DNA of 64,000 nucleotides from Flavobacterium potami (GTDB taxonomy: Bacteria > Bacteroidota > Bacteroidia > Flavobacteriales > Flavobacteriaceae), in assembly GCF_020026915.1 (NCBI RefSeq), contig NZ_JAINUY010000005.1, positions 186,001-250,000 of the forward strand. The letters run 5' to 3'. A program made the translations under genes and the position numbers. The notes below the pieces were generated by a model that was not told the origin of the DNA, did no database searches, and worked only from the letters and a program-made list of their open reading frames with translations. This document shows positions 25,722-34,708 of the stretch, one piece after another; positions within the stretch are counted from its first letter, which is position 1, and every line of letters starts with the position of its first letter.

Positions 25722-28274
25722 TTATTTCGCGGCTTCAACTTTCGCTAAAACTTCTTCTTCCGTTCCTTCAAAAACTTCAGTTGTTGTTTTACCATTTTCT
25801 GTTTTAGTAACAGATCCTGTAGTTTTACCGTCTATATTTTTAACTTCAACTCTTACAGACGATTTTTTCTCGTATTTAGAAGTATCAAAGCAATCTGTTT
25901 TTTTATAAGGATTACCATTTTCGTCAAAATGCGCCAAACATTTAGCTGTTTCTTCTGGCGAACAACCTTTCTCTTTACACATTTTGATGCATTCTTCTTT
26001 TGTCATTCCAGACATATCACCACATTTCGAAAGATTTCCTGCATGCATTTCTGTTTTTGCACAGCAAGAGGCTTTTCCTGCGATATCTGAATGCGTACTA
26101 CCTTCCCCTAAAATTGGAGCAATTACCAATCCGATCAAACAAGTTAATTTGATCAAAATATTCATTGAAGGTCCAGAAGTATCTTTAAACGGATCTCCAA
26201 CCGTATCTCCGGTCACGGCTGCTTTGTGTGCATCTGAACCTTTGTATGTCATTTCTCCATTAATCATAACTCCAGCTTCAAAAGATTTTTTAGCATTGTC
26301 CCAGGCACCACCAGCATTATTTTGGAAAACTGCCCAAAGTACACCAGAAACGGTAACTCCAGCCATATATCCCCCTAACATTTCAGCGATTAACTGATTG
26401 TTATCTGAGTAAACCAATTTTCCTAAAAGAACAATTAAAATAGGAAAACCAATCGTTAAAATTCCAGGAAGCATCATTTCGCGTAAGGCGGCTTTTGTAG
26501 AAATCTCAACGCATTTTCCGTACTCTGGTTTTCCCGTTCCTTCCATAATTCCAGCAATTTCTTTGAATTGGCGACGAACTTCATAAACCATATCCATTGC
26601 TGCTTTTCCAACAGAATTCATTGCCAAAGCAGAGAAAACAACCGGAATCATTCCGCCGACAAATAGCATGGCCAAAACAGGTGCTTTAAAAATATTAATT
26701 CCGTCGATTCCTGTAAAAGTTACATAAGCTGCAAATAAAGCCAATGAAGTTAAGGCTGCAGAAGCAATTGCAAATCCTTTTCCAGTTGCTGCAGTTGTAT
26801 TTCCTACTGAATCTAAAATATCGGTTCTGGTACGAACTTCTTTTGGCAATTCACTCATTTCGGCAATTCCACCAGCATTATCAGAAATTGGTCCGAAAGC
26901 ATCGATTGCCAATTGCATTGCTGTTGTTGCCATCATTGCAGATGCAGCCAAAGCTACTCCATAAAATCCTGCTAATGCATAAGAAATCCAAATGGCTACA
27001 GCGAACAAAATTACAGTTGGAAAAGTAGAAATCATTCCTGTTGCTAAGCCAGCAATTACATTTGTTCCCGCGCCTGTAGACGATTTTTGAACAATTGCCA
27101 AAACTGGTTTTGTTCCTAATCCTGTGTAATATTCTGTTACTGATGAAATGGCTCCACCAACAACTAATCCCACTATTGTTGCACCGAAAACGCGCGTTGA
27201 TGAAATAGCTTTAGAACCTTCACCAAAGAATGACATTTGCATTACTTCTGGAAGCATATATTTCACTAAAAAATAACAAGCAACAGCGGTTAAAATAATA
27301 GAAACCCAGTTTCCGATATTTAATGCTTTCTGAACTTGTGCTTCTTTTGCATTGTCATCTGAAATTTTCACTAAAAAAGTTCCGATAATAGAAAATAAAA
27401 TTCCAAAACCGGCAATCGCCATTGGAAGTAAAATTGGGCCAATTCCGCCGAAAGCGTCGTTGATACTTCCGCCCATATCTTTTATCACGTAGTTTCCAAG
27501 AACCATCGCTGCTAAAACTGTTGCTACATAAGACCCAAATAAATCGGCTCCCATACCTGCAACATCCCCAACGTTATCTCCTACGTTATCTGCAATTGTA
27601 GCCGGATTACGCGGGTCATCTTCTGGAATTCCGGCCTCAACTTTACCAACTAAATCGGCTCCGACGTCTGCCGCTTTAGTATAAATTCCGCCTCCAACAC
27701 GCGCAAACAAAGCAATTGATTCTGCCCCAAGTGAAAATCCTGCCAAAGTTTCCAGAACAACAGTCATTGTATCTGTGTCTTTCCAAACTCCATCAGAAAA
27801 AAGATTAAAGAAAATTATAAAAAAGGCTGTTAAACCTAAAACTGCCAATCCTGCAACACCAAGTCCCATTACGGTTCCACCTCCAAAAGAAACTTTTAAA
27901 GCTTGTGGCAAACTTGTACGAGCCGCCTGTGTTGTTCTAACGTTTGTTTTAGTTGCTATTTTCATTCCGATATTTCCTGCGTAAGCCGAAAATAAAGCAC
28001 CAAAAATAAATGCAATTACGATTAATAAATGTGTTTTAACTCCTGGAATAAATGTAATTCCTGCCAAAGCTAAACTGGCAATAATTACGAAAACGGTCAG
28101 TAACTTATACTCTGCTTTCAGAAAAGCTAGGGCTCCTTCATAAATGTAATCTGAAATCTCTTTCATCTTACCATCTCCGGCATCTTGTTTTAAAACCCAA
28201 CTCCTTTTTATTCCCATGAAAAGTAATCCTAAAACTGCCATTACAATTGGCAGGTAAATCATAAATGCATTCAT
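25722..28274 (-). CDS. hppA: Membrane-bound ion-pumping pyrophosphatase with Cys-rich C-terminal extension
   Basis: An 850-aa M-PPase that couples PPi hydrolysis to H+ and/or Na+ transport. The core (about 1-734) has many membrane segments and the PPi-site motifs ADVGADLVGKVEAGIPEDDP, NVGDNVGDVAGMGADL and DNAGGIAEMSELP. GNTTAATGKGFAI has Ala where K+-independent enzymes have Lys, so it is likely K+-dependent. Residues 735-850 are an extra tail: eight Cys within the first 61 residues, then a charged Thr/Lys/Glu-rich segment. Typical M-PPases end near the last membrane helix at about 670-770 aa. Confidence 0.93.
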   Translation of the reverse strand: MNAFMIYLPIVMAVLGLLFMGIKRSWVLKQDAGDGKMKEISDYIYEGALAFLKAEYKLLTVFVIIASLALAGITFIPGVKTHLLIVIAFIFGALFSAYAGNIGMKIATKTNVRTTQAARTSLPQALKVSFGGGTVMGLGVAGLAVLGLTAFFIIFFNLFSDGVWKDTDTMTVVLETLAGFSLGAESIALFARVGGGIYTKAADVGADLVGKVEAGIPEDDPRNPATIADNVGDNVGDVAGMGADLFGSYVATVLAAMVLGNYVIKDMGGSINDAFGGIGPILLPMAIAGFGILFSIIGTFLVKISDDNAKEAQVQKALNIGNWVSIILTAVACYFLVKYMLPEVMQMSFFGEGSKAISSTRVFGATIVGLVVGGAISSVTEYYTGLGTKPVLAIVQKSSTGAGTNVIAGLATGMISTFPTVILFAVAIWISYALAGFYGVALAASAMMATTAMQLAIDAFGPISDNAGGIAEMSELPKEVRTRTDILDSVGNTTAATGKGFAIASAALTSLALFAAYVTFTGIDGINIFKAPVLAMLFVGGMIPVVFSALAMNSVGKAAMDMVYEVRRQFKEIAGIMEGTGKPEYGKCVEISTKAALREMMLPGILTIGFPILIVLLGKLVYSDNNQLIAEMLGGYMAGVTVSGVLWAVFQNNAGGAWDNAKKSFEAGVMINGEMTYKGSDAHKAAVTGDTVGDPFKDTSGPSMNILIKLTCLIGLVIAPILGEGSTHSDIAGKASCCAKTEMHAGNLSKCGDMSGMTKEECIKMCKEKGCSPEETAKCLAHFDENGNPYKKTDCFDTSKYEKKSSVRVEVKNIDGKTTGSVTKTENGKTTTEVFEGTEEEVLAKVEAAK

Positions 28275-28329
28275 AATGTTTTAATGGTTTTGGTTAATAG
28301 TCAACAAACTAACTAAAACGAATTTAAAC

Positions 28330-28365
28330 AAAAAAGCAATACTCCTGACGGAGTATTGCTTTTTT
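28330..28365 (-). terminator. Terminator after ppa
   Basis: A 16-bp stem (AAAAAAGCAATACTCC) with a TGAC loop and T-run on the minus strand, between ppa and hppA. It shows the two pyrophosphatase genes are mostly separate units. Confidence 0.88.
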
Positions 28366-28386
28366 TATAAAATATGAAGCCTTAAA

Positions 28387-28917
28387 TTATTTAATGCTAA
28401 ATAATCCTTCTGGTTTATTTTCGATATCGTTAAAACGTTTTGTACACTCAGCGATAATTGCAAACGCTTCGTTTACATCTCCCCATCCTTCAACATCAAC
28501 TTTTTTGTTTTCAAGATCTTTGTAAACTTGGAAGAAATGCTCTATTTCTTTCAATAAGTGCCCGTTAATATCTGAAAGATCATTTAGTGAATTCCAGATT
28601 GGATCTGAAACTGGTACACAGATAATTTTTTCGTCTGGTCCTTTATCATCTGCCATGTGGAAAACTCCAATTGGCTTAACCTCCATAACACATCCAGGGA
28701 AAGTCGGTTCGTTTACTAAAACTAATACGTCAAGAGGATCTCCGTCTAATGCTAATGTTTCTGGAATAAATCCGTAATCAGCTGGGTACATCATTGAAGA
28801 GAACAACATTCTGTCAAAACGCATTCTTTTAATTTCAAAATCGTATTCGTATTTATTTCTGCTTCCTCTTGGTATTTCGATTAACACATCGAAAGTCGTT
28901 AATTTGTCTGCGGTCAT
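28387..28917 (-). CDS. ppa: Soluble inorganic pyrophosphatase, family I
   Basis: A 176-aa cytoplasmic enzyme hydrolysing PPi to phosphate. Family I motifs: IPRGSRNKYEYD near the N-terminus, YPADYGFIP, and the metal-binding ALDGDPLDVLVL. The length fits the hexameric bacterial type. It sits directly upstream of the membrane pyrophosphatase gene, an uncommon pairing of soluble and membrane PPases. Confidence 0.95.
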   Translation of the reverse strand: MTADKLTTFDVLIEIPRGSRNKYEYDFEIKRMRFDRMLFSSMMYPADYGFIPETLALDGDPLDVLVLVNEPTFPGCVMEVKPIGVFHMADDKGPDEKIICVPVSDPIWNSLNDLSDINGHLLKEIEHFFQVYKDLENKKVDVEGWGDVNEAFAIIAECTKRFNDIENKPEGLFSIK

Positions 28918-29028
28918 TTTCGTTTTTTATTGTTTCTATAATTTCGGTTGCAAAAATAACCAAAGAATCTAGTTCTACAATAAAAAAGAAGGTTAAATTA
29001 TCCGCATTAGAGTTTAAAAAACAAGCAT

Positions 29029-29628
29029 TTAATACGTAATTGTTCGATTTCTTTTTTTGAGGTAATAATGCCAAAGCAAATAGGTGGCATAAGAACGGTA
29101 CGGACTCCATTGTTCTGCATGAGTTTCCATTTCTTGCTTATCATGAATATTCAACAACTCTTTGATTGTATTGACCACTGCAATATCTCCAAGTGGAATT
29201 AAGTCGGGTTCTTCTAGACAGAACATTAAATAAATATCGATTGTCCAATTTCCGATTCCTTTTAATTTAATGAGCTCTTCACGAACTTGTTTTGCTGGTT
29301 TCGAAGCCAAACTTTCAATATCTAATTCTTTATTTATAACCGCTTCCGCTAAAATCTTAATGTATTTTGTTTTCTGACGACTAACTCCCAAACTTCTAAA
29401 TTCTTCATCAGTCAAAATTGCCATATTTTCAGGATCGCAAGCTTTGTAAGCTTTGATTTTTAAAAATGTGGCTTTCGCCGAATCTATAGAAACTTGTTGT
29501 TCCAATATCAGCAAAACCAAAGTTTCAAAACCCGGCGGACGTCTTGGAATTGGAGGCAATCCATACTTCTCTATGATTTCTAGAAATATCGGATTTTTGG
29601 ATGAAAGAAAATCTATGGCTTCTTGCAT
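29029..29628 (-). CDS. DNA-3-methyladenine glycosylase II-like (AlkA/HhH-GPD)
   Basis: A 199-aa base-excision glycosylase. The helix-hairpin-helix LIKLKGIGNWTIDIYLMF is followed by IPLGDIAV, whose Asp is the expected catalytic residue. It removes alkylated bases from DNA. I take ATG 29628 (MQEAIDFL) because the 27 codons upstream are unlike the family and run into a repeat region. It is shorter than E. coli AlkA, lacking the N-terminal domain, as in many Bacteroidota. Confidence 0.85.
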   Translation of the reverse strand: MQEAIDFLSSKNPIFLEIIEKYGLPPIPRRPPGFETLVLLILEQQVSIDSAKATFLKIKAYKACDPENMAILTDEEFRSLGVSRQKTKYIKILAEAVINKELDIESLASKPAKQVREELIKLKGIGNWTIDIYLMFCLEEPDLIPLGDIAVVNTIKELLNIHDKQEMETHAEQWSPYRSYATYLLWHYYLKKRNRTITY

Positions 29629-29702
29629 GATGCTGCTTTTAAGTCTAATCTCAAAAGTAAATAAAAAATAATCTCGCAAAGACGCCAAGTCGCTAAGTTT
29701 TT

Positions 29703-29763
29703 GTTTCACACAGATTTCGCAGATTTAAGCGGATAAATTATAGATTAAAAATCTGCGTGAAAC
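29703..29763. repeat. 61-bp inverted-repeat element
   Basis: 15-bp arms GTTTCACACAGATTT (29703-29717) and AAATCTGCGTGAAAC (29749-29763) match at 14 of 15 positions. It lies between two leftward genes and next to a CGCAAAGACGCCAAGTCGC word array (29675-29697). Confidence 0.65.
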
Positions 29764-29771
29764 AAAATAAA

Positions 29772-29804
29772 AAAGTCGCAAAGATTTGAAACCTTTGCGA
29801 CTTT
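29772..29804 (-). terminator. Terminator of the DUF5686 gene
   Basis: A 12-bp perfect stem AAAGTCGCAAAG with its complement (29793-29804), followed by TTTTTTATTTT on the minus strand. Confidence 0.85.
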
Positions 29805-29825
29805 GTTACTTTCTCACTTAGAACC

Positions 29826-32327
29826 TTAAAAATAAAATCCGAAAGATCCTTTTATTGCAAATTTATGTGCGTCTGGCATATCTAAATAATTCCCTCTCCA
29901 AGAAAAATCAAGACGGAAAACTTTGAATATATTCCCAATTCCTGCGTTGTATTCCCAATATACTTTTTCTGGCGCATTGTATGGCAATCCTGAAGCATTG
30001 ATAGCACGATTGGCATCAGAAATTGTTCCGTGAACGGCTCTAATTCCAATAAACTCTCTCCAGTTTAACTTTCTCATAAATGGAATTCTAGCAAACAATC
30101 TTCCTCCAAAATCATGATTCCATTGCAAAGTAGTATATTGATCCGTTACGAATTCGTAGAAATTCAAGTTACTGAATGTATTTTCAATCGTAAAATAAGT
30201 CTGATTTCCAGGAATAACGCTCATCAATCCTAACGGAATTGTACCGAAAGTTTTTCCGGTTTCAATTGTAATATTTGTTCTTCCTAATGGCCCAATAATA
30301 ATAGGTTGTCTGTAGAATAACTGAATTTTTTCATAAGCAAAATCACTATCGAAAACCCCCTTAAGTCCATAACTAAAATTCACAAAGAAATGACTAAAAG
30401 GACTATCCACTAAATCTCTTTCAACACCGTAACCGATAGTCTTTCTGTTTGGCATATATTCAAACTGAATATTCGCTTCAGATTGCTTTACTGCACTTTG
30501 AATAACTCCTGTAGGGTTTGCAGGACTTGGCAAGGTCGTGTAGTAATCTAAACTAAATGTTGGTGAAGCCGATTCTAATGTTCGATATGAAAATCCTGCC
30601 TGAACAATAAAATTCTTTTTGGCTTCCATTTCTATAGAAACATTACTCAAATTTATATTGGTAAGCTTTCCATTACTTCCTGTTGTAAACAAAGCAGAAG
30701 AAGCAAAACTTCGCCCTAAAACGTCATTTGTTGTGGTTAAACTGGCTCCAATTTGCTCAATATCGCGCCTGTTTCCTCCAGAAATAATAACTCGGTTTTT
30801 CTTATCTACCATCCATTTTCCTGAAACTCCGTATTTGAATTTATTATCATCAAATCCATAAGCGGTGTAAGCCTGAATACGCCAAGGATCATTTGGACCG
30901 AAATACGTCCTTCCTCCAACTCTTAATCGTAAACCTTCTACTTCGTTATACCCAAATGTAGAGAAAATGGGCCCATAATCGAAGTTTTTAAATTCGACAT
31001 AACCACTTCCCAAAATGGAGACGAGATTATACAACTGCTTGAATCGCTTGACGGTTTGCAAGGTATCGAGCATTTTATAAATACCTGCTTCGTCTTTATT
31101 TAATTTTTCAAAACGATTTTCTTCCCAGAATTCAGGCGGTCGCTCATAGACCGCATTGTCTATGAAATTGACTTCCTCTTTATAAAATTTCTCAGGTTTC
31201 TGAATATTGAATTTATGGTTTCTGTACAATGTTGTTCGTTTTCCATAAACCCCTTTTGATTTTTCTTTTTTGTTCAAAGCAAAATCAGACATCATATAAT
31301 CACGTGTCAAAAGGAAAACTGAATCATTTTCTACTTCAAATTCCTGTTCGATGTAAATATCTTTTACCCAGTTAATATTGGCACTTTTGGTTACGCCCAT
31401 ATTAATTTTTTTGATTGCAAAAGTCGTATCGTTGACCCAAAAATCTCCTTTGAAAGTTAATTCGTTTTTACGTCTTGGATAAAAAACAATATTATAGCAC
31501 CACTTTTTATCGACAAAAGCACTGTCTTTCAATACATAATTATAGACATCAATTCCTGTTTTAGAAAGCGGACTGGTAAAGCTTTTATCAAAAAATTTAA
31601 GGTGATTATCGTAAATATTATAATCAGAATAAAGATCTTTTACAAAAGACAAAATCTGCTGATTTCCATTAAAACCAGACATTTTATTTCCAGTCAGATT
31701 TTCTTTTACTTTCTTTAATTTATTGTCACCGTAAACATCATAAACCGATTCATTGATAAAAATGGGCAAATATGTTTTTCCGGTAACATCTGAAGTATCC
31801 ACATGATTAAAGACAAACTCCATGCCTTTGAAAAGTTTGTTTTTCATAAAAGCACTATCAATCGTATTCATATCGAATTCGACTTTTTCGTACTTCTGCA
31901 TTTGATATTGATTGAATTGGTAAAGTCCGTTTTTACGCTTTCTTTCCCATATTTTCCTCAAGATATCTAATGCCGGATTATTCTTTTTAGAAGTTTTCCC
32001 CGTAAAAATAACAACTTCATTCAAAGCTTCGGCTTCGCCTAAAACAATTTTAAAATTATAATTTACCGCTTTTTCTAAAGGAACTTCTTTATCTGAGAAT
32101 CCAGCCGAAGTAACTAATAATGCAGTGTAAGTATTTGGTGATTCCAGATAAAAACGTCCGTCTTCGTTAGAAACGATTCCAGTATTTGAACCTTTAAAAA
32201 CCACATTTGCAAACGGTATCGGCTGATTTGATTTATCCAAAACAATTCCGCTCACCTTAGTTTGTGCAGTAGCAACATTCGCAAAAGCAAATACAATATA
32301 TAAGAGAAACAGCTTTATTTTGTTCAT
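29826..32327 (-). CDS. DUF5686 and carboxypeptidase-regulatory-like domain protein
   Basis: An 833-aa outer-membrane protein. Signal peptide (about 1-21, ending TAQ), CarboxypepD_reg-like domain (about 22-105, with QPIPFANVVFKGSNTGIVSNEDG) and then a long region ending in beta strands and FGFYF, typical of DUF5686. The family is restricted to Bacteroidota and its function is unknown. It lies downstream of the PDH E1 beta gene but a terminator separates them. Confidence 0.85.
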   Translation of the reverse strand: MNKIKLFLLYIVFAFANVATAQTKVSGIVLDKSNQPIPFANVVFKGSNTGIVSNEDGRFYLESPNTYTALLVTSAGFSDKEVPLEKAVNYNFKIVLGEAEALNEVVIFTGKTSKKNNPALDILRKIWERKRKNGLYQFNQYQMQKYEKVEFDMNTIDSAFMKNKLFKGMEFVFNHVDTSDVTGKTYLPIFINESVYDVYGDNKLKKVKENLTGNKMSGFNGNQQILSFVKDLYSDYNIYDNHLKFFDKSFTSPLSKTGIDVYNYVLKDSAFVDKKWCYNIVFYPRRKNELTFKGDFWVNDTTFAIKKINMGVTKSANINWVKDIYIEQEFEVENDSVFLLTRDYMMSDFALNKKEKSKGVYGKRTTLYRNHKFNIQKPEKFYKEEVNFIDNAVYERPPEFWEENRFEKLNKDEAGIYKMLDTLQTVKRFKQLYNLVSILGSGYVEFKNFDYGPIFSTFGYNEVEGLRLRVGGRTYFGPNDPWRIQAYTAYGFDDNKFKYGVSGKWMVDKKNRVIISGGNRRDIEQIGASLTTTNDVLGRSFASSALFTTGSNGKLTNINLSNVSIEMEAKKNFIVQAGFSYRTLESASPTFSLDYYTTLPSPANPTGVIQSAVKQSEANIQFEYMPNRKTIGYGVERDLVDSPFSHFFVNFSYGLKGVFDSDFAYEKIQLFYRQPIIIGPLGRTNITIETGKTFGTIPLGLMSVIPGNQTYFTIENTFSNLNFYEFVTDQYTTLQWNHDFGGRLFARIPFMRKLNWREFIGIRAVHGTISDANRAINASGLPYNAPEKVYWEYNAGIGNIFKVFRLDFSWRGNYLDMPDAHKFAIKGSFGFYF

Positions 32328-32336
32328 TATTATGTA

Positions 32337-32376
32337 AAAAAAAACTTCACCAATCCATGTTGTCTGATGAAGTTTT
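32337..32376 (-). terminator. Terminator of pdhB
   Basis: Arms AAAACTTCA and TGAAGTTTT, followed by a run of nine Ts on the minus strand. Confidence 0.75.
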
Positions 32377-32395
32377 ATTAGTATTTATTTTGGTA

Positions 32396-33373
32396 TTATT
32401 TGTACAATACTTTCTTTACTGCTTTAACAACATCACCAGCGTTTGGCAACCAGTCTTTAAGCAATACAGGAGAGTAAGGTGCAGGAGTATCTGCAGTTGT
32501 AATACGTTGAATTGGTGCATCCAAGAAATCGAATGCTTGTTCTTGAACGATATATGTAATTTCAGAAGAAACACTTGCAAATGGCCAAGCTTCTTCAAGA
32601 ATTACTAAACGGTTTGTTTTTTTAACAGAAGTAAGAATTGCATCTTTATCCATCGGACGTACAGTTCTTAAGTCGATGATCTCACAAGAGATTCCTTCTT
32701 TAGCTAATTCATCAGCAGCGATAAAAGCTTCTTTGATGATTTTTCCAAAAGAAACAATAGTAACATCTTTTCCTTCACGTTTGATATCAGCAACTCCTAA
32801 TGGAATTGTATATTCTCCGTCTGGCACTTCTCCTTTGTCACCATACATTTGCTCAGATTCCATGAAAATTACTGGATCGTTATCGCGAATTGCAGATTTT
32901 AATAGTCCTTTTGCATCATATGGAGTTGAAGGAACTACAACTTTAAGACCTGGAGTGTTAGCAAACCAGTTTTCTAAAGCCTGAGAGTGAGTTGCTCCTA
33001 ATTGACCAGCAGAAGCTGTTGGTCCGCGGAAAACGATAGGCACATTAAATTGTCCTCCTGTCATTTGACGCATTTTAGCAGCGTTATTAATAATTTGATC
33101 AATACCAACTAAACAGAAGTTGAAAGTCATATATTCTACAATCGGTCGGTTTCCGTTCATTGCAGAACCTACTGCAATTCCTGTAAAACCAAGCTCAGCA
33201 ATTGGAGTATCGATTACTCTTTTTTCTCCAAACTCAGCAAGCATTCCTTTTGAAGCTTTGTATGCTCCGTTGTATTCTGCAACCTCTTCGCCCATTAAAT
33301 ATATGGATTCATCGTGACGCATTTCTTCGCTCATCGCTTCACAAATGGCCTCTCTAAATTGTATTGTTCTCAT
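32396..33373 (-). CDS. pdhB: Pyruvate dehydrogenase E1 component, beta subunit
   Basis: A 325-aa beta subunit of a thiamine-diphosphate 2-oxoacid dehydrogenase, most likely pyruvate dehydrogenase E1. Motifs: MGEEVAEYNGAYKASKG, IDTPIAELGFTGIAVG, RGPTASAGQLGATHSQ and the C-terminal LRTVRPMDKDAI. It works with the alpha subunit, which is not adjacent. Branched-chain oxoacid dehydrogenase beta is the alternative. Confidence 0.9.
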   Translation of the reverse strand: MRTIQFREAICEAMSEEMRHDESIYLMGEEVAEYNGAYKASKGMLAEFGEKRVIDTPIAELGFTGIAVGSAMNGNRPIVEYMTFNFCLVGIDQIINNAAKMRQMTGGQFNVPIVFRGPTASAGQLGATHSQALENWFANTPGLKVVVPSTPYDAKGLLKSAIRDNDPVIFMESEQMYGDKGEVPDGEYTIPLGVADIKREGKDVTIVSFGKIIKEAFIAADELAKEGISCEIIDLRTVRPMDKDAILTSVKKTNRLVILEEAWPFASVSSEITYIVQEQAFDFLDAPIQRITTADTPAPYSPVLLKDWLPNAGDVVKAVKKVLYK

Positions 33374-33875
33374 ATTTTATATTGTATGTTGAATTTTCTG
33401 AAGAGCAAAAATAAATATTTTAAATAACTTAAAAGCATAAATTGAATTTAAAATCGCACTAACTTCTCCGCTTATCTAGCTTTTAACTTTTTTAAGTCAA
33501 TTGTGATATTTACGAAAACGATATAATAGACGTTTAATTCACACTTATTTCTTCAATATTATTTTTTCGACAAACTTTAATTTATTTGTTGAATTACTGT
33601 TTCTTCAAAATCCAATCATTTAAACGTAAAAAATGAAAATTTAGTATTTATCAGACAAAAAACAAATGCTCGAGTTGTATTCAAACATTGCAAAATTCCT
33701 AAGAATCAGACAAAATGAATAATTTTTTAATTTTAGAATCCGATGAAAGTCACTCAAAACCGCACAATTTGCGAAAACGTAATAGTTTTAAAAAATATTA
33801 TGCATGCATAGTATAATTATTCCAAATAATATTCTAAATTTGTAAAAGCATATTATAAATTCAAAATATATACTT
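33374..33875. other. 502-bp divergent intergenic region with etfB promoter
   Basis: A very AT-rich gap between pdhB (leftward) and etfB (rightward). An exact -7 box TAAATTTG is at 33835-33842, 34 bp before etfB. A 33-codon ORF at 33715-33816 has no supporting features. I see no RNA gene. Confidence 0.6.
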
Positions 33876-34622
33876 ATGAAAATACTAGTTTGCATCAGCC
33901 ATGTGCCTGATACTACTTCAAAAATCAACTTTACAAACGGTGATTCAGAATTTGATACAGCCGGCGTACAATATGTAATTAATCCTAACGACGAATTCGG
34001 TCTTACACGTGCTATTTGGTTCCAAGAACAACAAGGTGCAAATGTAACGGTTGTAAACGTTGGTGGCCCAGATACAGAACCAACTTTGCGTAAAGCATTG
34101 GCAATTGGTGCAAACGAAGCAATTCGTGTAAACGCAAATCCAACTGACGGATTTTTCGTTGCAAAACAATTAGCAGAAGTAATTAAAAACGGTGGTTATG
34201 ACTTAGTAATCGCAGGAAAAGAGTCTTTAGATTATAACGGAGGAATGGTTCCTGGAATGATTGCTGGAATTTTAGGTTCTAACTTCTTAAACTCTTGTAC
34301 AAGCTTAACTGTTGACGGAAACAACGTAAAAGCAGTTCGTGAAATCGACGGTGGAAAAGAAACTGTAAGCACGACTCTTCCATTAATCATTGGAGCTCAA
34401 AAAGGTCTTGTTGAAGAAAAAGACTTACGCATCCCGAACATGAGAGGAATTATGACAGCAAGAACGAAAGCTCTAACAATTCTTGAGCCAGTTGATGCAG
34501 CGGTAAACACAAAAGCAGTGAAATTTGAAAAACCAGCTCCAAAATCAGCAGTAAAATTAGTTTCTCCTGATAATTTAGACGAGTTAATCCATTTATTACA
34601 CAACGAAGCGAAAGTAATCTAG
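33876..34622 (+). CDS. etfB: Electron transfer flavoprotein, beta subunit
   Basis: A 248-aa subunit binding AMP. Begins MKILVCISHVPDTTSKI; GKESLDYNGGMVPGMIAG and VREIDGGKETVSTTLP are the family motifs. With EtfA (next gene) it carries electrons from acyl-CoA dehydrogenases to the quinone pool. The spacing to etfA is 86 bp, filled by a word-repeat array, and the two genes are one operon. Confidence 0.95.
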   Translation: MKILVCISHVPDTTSKINFTNGDSEFDTAGVQYVINPNDEFGLTRAIWFQEQQGANVTVVNVGGPDTEPTLRKALAIGANEAIRVNANPTDGFFVAKQLAEVIKNGGYDLVIAGKESLDYNGGMVPGMIAGILGSNFLNSCTSLTVDGNNVKAVREIDGGKETVSTTLPLIIGAQKGLVEEKDLRIPNMRGIMTARTKALTILEPVDAAVNTKAVKFEKPAPKSAVKLVSPDNLDELIHLLHNEAKVI

Positions 34623-34623
34623 T

Positions 34624-34698
34624 AATCAGTTTTCAGTCGCAGTTTTCAGTTTTCAGCAATAACCTGAAACTTGAAACCTAAAACTTTAAACCTCTAAA
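34624..34698. repeat. Word-repeat array between etfB and etfA
   Basis: CAGTTTT words (CAGTTTTCAG repeated) followed by AACCTGAAACTTGAAACC. The second half is complementary in style to the TTTCAAG arrays elsewhere. It lies inside the etf operon transcript. Confidence 0.6.
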
Positions 34699-34708
34699 CA
34701 AAAAAATC

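Noticed and set aside
28853..29110. 85-aa ORF on the minus strand overlapping ppa and the glycosylase gene
   Set aside because: It overlaps two well supported genes in another frame.
33715..33816. 33-codon ORF upstream of etfB
   Set aside because: No recognisable composition, no start signal and no terminator; likely chance in AT-rich DNA.
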